Positions 58,798-64,000 of a stretch of 64,000 bases of DNA are shown here, one piece after another (position 1 is the first letter of the stretch; each line of letters begins with the position of its first letter). Made by a program: the position numbers and the translations under genes. The notes under the pieces are model-generated. The model saw only the letters and a list, made by a program, of their open reading frames with translations. It had not been told where the DNA came from and searched no databases. The stretch lies in assembly GCA_018434325.1 (NCBI GenBank), contig JAHDPO010000004.1:248001-312000 (forward strand). Reading direction: 5' to 3'. The DNA is from Clostridia bacterium (GTDB taxonomy: Bacteria > Bacillota > Peptococcia > DRI-13 > UBA5745).

Positions 58798-59427
58798 ATT
58801 TTACTGAGCAAGCGTCAGGAGGCTATTTTGACTTTGGTACAAAAGAAAGGCCCCATCACCGGCGAAGAGATCGGCGACGCTTTGGGATTGGCCAGAGCTA
58901 CGCTGAGGCCGGACCTGGCTTTTCTTACCCGCACAGGCATTATTGGCGCTAAACCTCGGGTAGGCTATTATTACGATGGCAGGGGCATTCCCGACCAGAT
59001 CAGCAGTAAGCTGAATAAGCTCATTGTCGGCGACTGGATGGGCGTGCCGAAGGTCATCGACAGCAAGCTCTCCGTCTATGATGCCATTGTAGAAATGTTT
59101 ATGCGGGATGTAGGCAGTTTATTTATTACAGCCGCAGACGAAGGTTTAGTAGGCATCGTATCCCGCAAAGATCTGCTTCGGGCCAATATGGGCCAGGGCG
59201 ATATCAAGCAGATGCCGGTTTCACTGATTATGACCCGGATGCCCAATCTGATCACCTGCCGGCCTGAAGACACGTTGCTGTCGGCAGCTCAGAAGCTCCA
59301 GGACCACCAGATCGACAGCTTACCTGTAATAGGCAACGATCCCATAAGCGGCGCCAAGACCCTTCAGCCCTTGGGCAGGATAACCAAAACAACCATTGTC
59401 AAGGCTTTTGTGGGCCTGGGATCCTAA
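58798..59427 (+). CDS. ccpN: CcpN family transcriptional repressor (HTH plus two CBS domains)
   Basis: A ~209-residue regulator. The N-terminal helix-turn-helix is LLSKRQEAILTLVQKKGPITGEEIGDALGLARATLRPDLAFL; two CBS domains follow (IVGDWMGVPKVIDSKLSV... and LIMTRMPNLITCRPEDTLL...). In B. subtilis CcpN represses gluconeogenic genes and senses adenine nucleotides. In-frame TAG TAG stops at 58780-58785 leave only GTG 58789 (which lies in the AGGAGG ribosome binding site), ATT 58798 and CTG 58804 as starts. ATT 58798 has the ideal spacing of 8. Followed by the PPDK regulatory protein gene. Confidence 0.88.
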   Translation: MLLSKRQEAILTLVQKKGPITGEEIGDALGLARATLRPDLAFLTRTGIIGAKPRVGYYYDGRGIPDQISSKLNKLIVGDWMGVPKVIDSKLSVYDAIVEMFMRDVGSLFITAADEGLVGIVSRKDLLRANMGQGDIKQMPVSLIMTRMPNLITCRPEDTLLSAAQKLQDHQIDSLPVIGNDPISGAKTLQPLGRITKTTIVKAFVGLGS

Positions 59428-59482
59428 AGTCTCACGGCATAAATGCAGGAGCTAAAATCGCTGAAAAGGATTGGTCGTTTTC

Positions 59483-60295
59483 ATGTTAATTTTCGTCATT
59501 TCAGACTCCATCGGAGAAACTGGCACCAAAGTAATCCAGGCGGCTACCAGCCAATTCCCCATTGATGACCTGGAAATCCGCCGCTTTCCTTTTGTCCGGG
59601 ATACCTTCACTATCGATAAAGTATTTGAGGATTACCAGCGGGAAAACAGCAACCCGGTAAACGGCATGATCGCTTTTACCCTGGTTTCTCCGGAGCTGCG
59701 GGCCTACACGCTGAACAAAGGCAAAGCGTTAAATATCGTGACCATGGATATCCTGGGTCCTTTTATGGAACAGGTAGCCCGTATGCTTAATCTTGATCCC
59801 CGGCTGAAACCGGGGCTGACCCACCAAATGGATCAGGCTTATTATAAGCGGGTAGAGGCAATTGAATTCGCTATCAAATACGATGACGGCAAAGATAACA
59901 GTGGTCTGAAAGAAGCCGATGTGGTTCTTGTGGGGATCTCCCGTACTTCCAAAACCCCTCTTTGCATGTATCTGGCTTATCAGGCCATCAAAGCCGCCAA
60001 TGTCCCCTTAGTTCCAGAGACGTCAATTCCCCAGGAATTGTTCCAATTGCCTCGGTTTAAAGTTATCGGCCTTACCATCCAGCCCGATGTTCTCCATTCT
60101 ATCCGGGTAAACCGCCTGAAAGAAATGGGCCTTTATGAGGAAACTCATTACAGCAACATGGAAAGAATATTAAAAGAACTGGAATACGGTCAGGAAATCA
60201 TGAAAAAACTTGGCTGTCCCATCATTGATACCTCAAATAAAGCAATGGAAGAAACAGCAGGAAAAATAATGCAAATCATGCAGAGGAGCGTGTAA
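59483..60295 (+). CDS. ppsR: Pyruvate, phosphate dikinase regulatory protein
   Basis: A 270-residue DUF299 protein with kinase and pyrophosphorylase activity that switches PPDK on and off by ADP-dependent phosphorylation and Pi-dependent dephosphorylation of a Thr next to the catalytic His. The P-loop is VGISRTSKTPLCMYLA near residue 149, with ISDSIGETG at the N-terminus and RRFPFVRD. ATG 59483 has AAAGGA upstream; TTG 59471 is possible but badly spaced. ppdK follows after 2 bases. Confidence 0.95.
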   Translation: MLIFVISDSIGETGTKVIQAATSQFPIDDLEIRRFPFVRDTFTIDKVFEDYQRENSNPVNGMIAFTLVSPELRAYTLNKGKALNIVTMDILGPFMEQVARMLNLDPRLKPGLTHQMDQAYYKRVEAIEFAIKYDDGKDNSGLKEADVVLVGISRTSKTPLCMYLAYQAIKAANVPLVPETSIPQELFQLPRFKVIGLTIQPDVLHSIRVNRLKEMGLYEETHYSNMERILKELEYGQEIMKKLGCPIIDTSNKAMEETAGKIMQIMQRSV

Positions 60296-60297
60296 TC

Positions 60298-62943
60298 ATG
60301 ACAGAACAGAAATTTGTGTACCTTTTTGAAGAAGGCCGGGCGGACATGAAGCTATTGCTGGGCGGCAAGGGCGCCAACCTGGCGGAAATGACCAATATCG
60401 GACTGCCCGTACCTCCCGGTTTAACCCTGACCACCGATACCTGCAAAGCATATTTTAAATCCGGCAAAGCTTTTCCCGCCGGCATGGAAGATCAATTATG
60501 GGAGAAACTGGCCCTCATTGAAAAGAAAATCGGCAAGGTTTTCGGCGACGTCAAGGATCCTCTGCTGGTTTCCGTCCGTTCCGGCGCTCCTGTCTCCATG
60601 CCCGGCATGATGGATACGATTTTAAATTTGGGACTCAATGACGACACTGTGGAAGGTCTGATTGCCGCCACCGGTAATCCCCGTTTTTCTCTGGACAGCT
60701 ATCGCCGCTTCATTCAGATGTTTGGCGATGTGGTTATGGGCGTAGAGCATTATCAATTTGAGCTGGCTTTAGAAGATCAGAAAAAAGCCCAAGGCGTTAA
60801 AGAAGATAAAGACCTGAGCCCCGAATCTCTGCGGGCTCTGATTCAGGCATACAAACAGCTGGTTAAAAGAGAAAGCGGCGAAGATTTCCCCAGCGATCCC
60901 AAAAAGCAGCTGCTCAAGGCCATTGAAGCAGTGTTTGCTTCCTGGTACAATCCCCGGGCCGAGGTTTACCGGCGGATCAACAAGATCTCCGAGGAGTTGG
61001 GTACTGCCGTCAATGTCCAGTGCATGGTTTTTGGCAATATGGGCGACGATTCCGGTACCGGCGTAGCTTTTACCCGCAATCCTTCCACCGGTGAGAAAGC
61101 TCTCTATGGCGAATATCTGATGAATGCTCAAGGCGAGGACGTGGTGGCCGGCATCAGAACGCCCCAGCCCATTGCCAAGCTGGCAGCTGATTCTCCCGCC
61201 ATCTACGAGCAGTTCCAGGAAATTTGCACCAATTTGGAAAATCACTACCGGGATATGCAGGATATTGAATTCACTATTCAAAATCAGAAGCTGTATATGC
61301 TGCAAACGAGAAACGGCAAACGTACCGCCCAAGCGGCTGTTCAGGTAGCCGTGGACATGGTGGCCGAGGGCTTAATTACCAAAGAAGAAGCCATCATGCG
61401 GGTAGCTCCCGCTGATTTGGAACAGATGCTCCACCGCCGCATTGATCCGAAGGCTAAGTTTGAAGTCTTGGCTACGGGCCTGCCTGCTTCTCCCGGCGCC
61501 GCCTGCGGTAAAATTGTTTTCGATGCCGATACGGCACACGACCGGGGCGTAGCCGGCGAAAAAGTACTCCTGGTGCGGCCGGAAACCACTCCTGACGACA
61601 TCCACGGCATCGTAATGGCTCAGGGAATCTTGACCAGCCGGGGCGGTATGACCAGCCACGCCGCCGTGGTTGCCAGAGGTATGGGCAAATGCTGCGTCTG
61701 CGGCTGCGATGCTCTGCAAATTGATTTGGTTAAGAAAACTGTTGCTGTAGGCGATATTCTCCTGAAAGAAAATGACCTGCTCTCTCTGGACGGCAGCACC
61801 GGCCGGGTTATTGTGGGTCAAGTGCCCTTAATCGATCCTGTCCTCAGCGGCGCTTTCCTTACCTTCCTGCAATGGGCCGACGAACTCCGCACCATGGGGG
61901 TTTATACCAATGCCGACACGCCGGAAGACGCTGCCAAGGCCCGGGAAATGGGCGCTGAAGGTATTGGCCTTTGCCGCACCGAACATATGTTCATGAGTCA
62001 GGACCGGCTGCCGATCATGCAGAAAATGATCATGTCGGACACCTTGGAGCAGCGCAAGGCAGCCTTAGACCAACTCCTGCCTTTCCAGGAAGAGGATTTC
62101 TACGGCATTCTCAAGGCCATGGACGGTTTAGAAACCACCATCCGTTTGCTGGACCCCCCTCTCCATGAATTCCTGCCTTCTCTGGAAAGCCTGGTGGTGG
62201 AAATCACCACTTTAAGAATTACGCAGGAAGATGAAAAAAGATGTCAGGAGCTGGAGGCTTTACTCCATAAAGTTCGCACCCTCCACGAAGCTAATCCCAT
62301 GCTGGGCACCCGTGGCTGCCGCTTGGGCATCCGTCATCCCGAGATCTACCGCATGCAGGCCAGAGCTATCTTCCAGGCTGCTGCCCGGTTAAAGAAAGAG
62401 GGCTTTGATCCCAAGCCCCAGGTAGAGATTCCCCTGGTCATTGATCAAAAAGAGTTAAGCATTCTGCGGCAGGCTATTCGAGAAGAAGCCGAACATGTCA
62501 TGAAAAATACCGGTTTAGACTTGGAATGCATAGTGGGCGTTATGCTGGAGCTGCCCCGGGCCTGCCTGATGGCGGGAGAATTGGTTCAGGAATCCGATTT
62601 CATGACCTTCGGCACCAACGACCTGACCCAAACTGCTTTAGGCTTCAGCCGGGATGACGCTGAAGGCAAATTTATGACCGACTATCTGGACCAAAAAATC
62701 CTTAAGGAAAATCCCTTCGCCGTACTGGATACAGCAGGCGTGGGCGAACTGATGGATATTGCCATTAGCCGGGCCAGGGCAGTAAAGCCGGATCTGTCCT
62801 TCGGTATCTGCGGCGAGCATGGCGGCGACCCTGCCTCCATCCACTTCTGCCAGAAAGTCAAGCTCACCTTCGTCAGCTGCTCACCCTTCCGGGTGCCGGT
62901 AGCCAGACTGGCGGCGGCCCAGGCAGCACTCAAACAAAAATAA
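60298..62943 (+). CDS. ppdK: Pyruvate, phosphate dikinase
   Basis: An 881-residue enzyme that interconverts pyruvate and phosphoenolpyruvate with ATP and phosphate. The ATP-grasp part begins FEEGRADMKLLLGGKGANLAEM; the swivelling phosphohistidine is in LTSRGGMTSHAAVVARGMGK (His about 456), with the regulatory Thr two residues before the His; the C-terminal PEP/pyruvate domain carries GAEGIGLCRTEHMF and the FGICGEHGGDP motif. GAGGAG precedes the ATG. The upstream genes provide its repressor and its regulatory kinase, so the operon is a closed control loop for PEP/pyruvate balance. Confidence 0.97.
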   Translation: MTEQKFVYLFEEGRADMKLLLGGKGANLAEMTNIGLPVPPGLTLTTDTCKAYFKSGKAFPAGMEDQLWEKLALIEKKIGKVFGDVKDPLLVSVRSGAPVSMPGMMDTILNLGLNDDTVEGLIAATGNPRFSLDSYRRFIQMFGDVVMGVEHYQFELALEDQKKAQGVKEDKDLSPESLRALIQAYKQLVKRESGEDFPSDPKKQLLKAIEAVFASWYNPRAEVYRRINKISEELGTAVNVQCMVFGNMGDDSGTGVAFTRNPSTGEKALYGEYLMNAQGEDVVAGIRTPQPIAKLAADSPAIYEQFQEICTNLENHYRDMQDIEFTIQNQKLYMLQTRNGKRTAQAAVQVAVDMVAEGLITKEEAIMRVAPADLEQMLHRRIDPKAKFEVLATGLPASPGAACGKIVFDADTAHDRGVAGEKVLLVRPETTPDDIHGIVMAQGILTSRGGMTSHAAVVARGMGKCCVCGCDALQIDLVKKTVAVGDILLKENDLLSLDGSTGRVIVGQVPLIDPVLSGAFLTFLQWADELRTMGVYTNADTPEDAAKAREMGAEGIGLCRTEHMFMSQDRLPIMQKMIMSDTLEQRKAALDQLLPFQEEDFYGILKAMDGLETTIRLLDPPLHEFLPSLESLVVEITTLRITQEDEKRCQELEALLHKVRTLHEANPMLGTRGCRLGIRHPEIYRMQARAIFQAAARLKKEGFDPKPQVEIPLVIDQKELSILRQAIREEAEHVMKNTGLDLECIVGVMLELPRACLMAGELVQESDFMTFGTNDLTQTALGFSRDDAEGKFMTDYLDQKILKENPFAVLDTAGVGELMDIAISRARAVKPDLSFGICGEHGGDPASIHFCQKVKLTFVSCSPFRVPVARLAAAQAALKQK

Positions 62944-62955
62944 CTAATCAGGCAT

Positions 62956-63004
62956 AAAAAAACAGGGTATTGCGTTTCAGAACAGCGCAATACCCTGTTT
63001 TTTT
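62956..63004. terminator. Bidirectional terminator between ppdK and tetR
   Basis: A perfect 19-bp stem: 62956-62974 (A7 then CAGGGTATTGCG) pairs with 62986-63004 (CGCAATACCCTG then T7). It serves ppdK on the plus strand and the TetR gene on the minus strand. Confidence 0.93.
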
Positions 63005-63031
63005 ACATAAATGGGATGTTTTCGCCGTCTT

Positions 63032-63664
63032 TTAAAGGATCTCCGAGCTTTGAATGCCCTTCAACAGTATCCGAAAATACTCAAGGCATTCTTTCTTTAA
63101 ATCAAAGTCGGGGTAGCGAATGCACCATTCATAGGAAAGTCCCCGGATGGCCATGACAAAATATCTGGTCAAAGCATCTGGCGAAAGCTCCGACTGGAAT
63201 TCTCCCTGCGTCAGACCCTGCCTAAGAATTTCGGCAAATATTTTATACAAATCCCGCTGATAATTCAGAACCGTTTCCATATTGACGGCTTTGGTGAGCT
63301 GCATCTTATAAGCAGTCCGCATTCTGTTATAGCCGATGGTGTCCGTAAGCACATCGGCTACTTTGGCGGCCAGCGTAAGGAGCTGCTCAGAGGATTTGAT
63401 CCCGGGGGGCAGAGAAACGATGAAGGATTGATAGGTGACGTCCAGACCATTGATATAATCGGAGAGGAAAGCATCGATCAAAGCAGCCTTCGAAGGAAAA
63501 TGCACATAGAACGAGCCTTTGGACACACCCGCACTTTGCACAATGGCGTCAATGGTTACTTCGTCATAATCGTATTGGCCGAAAAGCTGAGCGGCGCTAT
63601 CGTATAGTCTTCTTTTTGTTTCCGCTGCCTGTTCCTGCCTCCGGCTGGATTTTTCTTTTTTCAT
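63032..63664 (-). CDS. TetR family transcriptional regulator
   Basis: A 210-residue TetR protein. The helix-turn-helix is in residues ~15-60 (LYDSAAQLFGQYDYDEVTIDAIVQSAGVSKGSFYVHFPSKAALIDAF), with an all-helical ligand domain after it. AAGGAGA precedes the ATG at 63664. The divergent gene from 63830 encodes an exported protein, its likely target. A palindromic site lies between them. Confidence 0.93.
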   Translation of the reverse strand: MKKEKSSRRQEQAAETKRRLYDSAAQLFGQYDYDEVTIDAIVQSAGVSKGSFYVHFPSKAALIDAFLSDYINGLDVTYQSFIVSLPPGIKSSEQLLTLAAKVADVLTDTIGYNRMRTAYKMQLTKAVNMETVLNYQRDLYKIFAEILRQGLTQGEFQSELSPDALTRYFVMAIRGLSYEWCIRYPDFDLKKECLEYFRILLKGIQSSEIL

Positions 63665-63705
63665 GAGCTAATCTCCTTATTGAAATTTCATAAAAAATAC
63701 TATAA

Positions 63706-63722
63706 AATGACTTGTAGTCATT
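63706..63722. promoter_or_regulatory. Probable TetR operator in the divergent promoter region
   Basis: AATGACT (63706-63712) and AGTCATT (63716-63722) form a perfect 7-bp inverted repeat with a 3-base centre. It lies between a -35-like TTCAAT and a -10-like TAGTAT on the minus strand, so binding would repress the tetR gene itself. Extra half-sites (AGTCA at about 63732, GGTCATT at about 63745) lie toward the divergent gene. Confidence 0.6.
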
Positions 63723-63829
63723 GAATATCAGTCAGTGAGGGACGGTCATTATTTCATTGCTCCCATTATATCTTTGTATACTGATTATTTCAATATATAT
63801 ACCACTCAAGAAAACGGGAGGATAAGAAA

Positions 63830-64000
63830 ATGTTTAAGAAGTTTACGGCAATTATCCTGGGGCTCCTGATGCTGCTGCAAAGCCTGCCGGCCATGGCTTT
63901 CAGTGTGGATGACTTTGTTACCGAGGAGGAAATGCGCCAGGCTGTCCGGGGGGGCGCCAGGTGGGTGGAGCAGTTCCCCCAAGGGCTTTTTAACCTCTTG
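63830..64000 (+). CDS. Exported protein, N-terminal part (partial)
   Basis: The first 57 codons of a gene that runs off the window. A typical signal peptide (MFKKFTAIILGLLMLLQSLPAMA; likely cleavage after AMA at residue 23) is followed by FSVDDFVTEEEMRQAVRGG. GGGAGGAT precedes the ATG by 6-7 bases. The rest is outside, so function is unknown. It is divergent from the TetR gene and probably regulated by it; a drug or membrane-stress role is conceivable, without evidence here. Confidence 0.7.
   Translation, partial: MFKKFTAIILGLLMLLQSLPAMAFSVDDFVTEEEMRQAVRGGARWVEQFPQGLFNLL

Noticed and set aside
1-64000. CRISPR arrays, tRNA or rRNA genes
   Set aside because: No regularly spaced repeats, no tRNA cloverleaf and no rRNA sequence were noticed while reading either strand.

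Overview
The window is bacterial chromosome from a spore-forming, probably anaerobic clostridial Firmicute. Spore genes are present (spoVAD/spoVAE, spmA/spmB and a ytfJ/gerW homologue), as are Firmicute gene orders (relA-dtd...aspS-6S RNA-tcdA-rarA-mnmA; miaB-mutS-mutL...miaA-hflX-ynbB; ccpN-ppsR-ppdK), an ispH-rpsA fusion and a lysine riboswitch. GC content looks moderate (about 50-55 %) except for one AT-rich stretch near 10.5-13.4 kb. Many genes appear to start with TTG or GTG behind strong Shine-Dalgarno sequences. I cannot name the genus. No rRNA, tRNA, CRISPR array or recognisable transposase was found.

Layout. 1-8.7 kb: the relA 3' end, dtd, an MBL hydrolase, hemZ, aspS, 6S RNA with its promoter, tcdA, rarA, mnmA and an ElaA-type acetyltransferase. 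8.7-10.5 kb: a MITE-like inverted repeat, then a PRC-barrel/AI-2E permease fusion. 10.5-13.4 kb: an AT-rich block with a HEPN-motif protein of unknown role and a 5'-truncated ECF sigma factor with its likely anti-sigma partner. 13.4-14.3 kb: a DegV protein with its own promoter. 14.4-20.9 kb: an accessory operon of opine-type dehydrogenase, argininosuccinate-lyase-like enzyme, GntR/UTRA regulator, TAXI solute-binding lipoprotein and fused TRAP permease. It reads as a regulated uptake-and-breakdown pathway for an N-substituted amino acid or aminopolycarboxylate. 21-22.5 kb: a nucleobase permease.

22.7-34 kb: the tRNA modification, mismatch repair and GTPase block miaB-mutS-mutL-methyltransferase-miaA-hflX-ynbB, with a small antisense gene where hfq often lies. 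34-50.4 kb: riboswitch-controlled lysA, an M50 protease, trpS, scpA-scpB, a PLP lyase, DUF2953-ytfJ, spmA-spmB, rluB, a HutP-like gene, cmk, plsC, ispH-rpsA, a HAD phosphatase, an ABC-F ATPase and a LexA-like repressor that lacks the self-cleavage residues. 50.5-53.8 kb (minus strand): a gate-domain permease with two tandem Nif3-like proteins. 54-58.6 kb: two MpsC/DUF2294 paralogues, two unknown genes, spoVAD-spoVAE without spoVAC next to them, and a lipoprotein. 58.7-63 kb: ccpN, the PPDK regulatory protein and ppdK, a complete gluconeogenic/PEP-cycling control module. 63-64 kb: a TetR regulator and the start of a divergent exported protein.

Points most worth following up are the opine/lyase/TRAP operon, the non-cleavable-looking LexA, the permease/Nif3 pair, cmk and ccpN reading frames that appear to need ATC or ATT start codons, a HutP relative lacking two metal-binding histidines, and a lysine riboswitch whose leader can pair with the lysA ribosome binding site.
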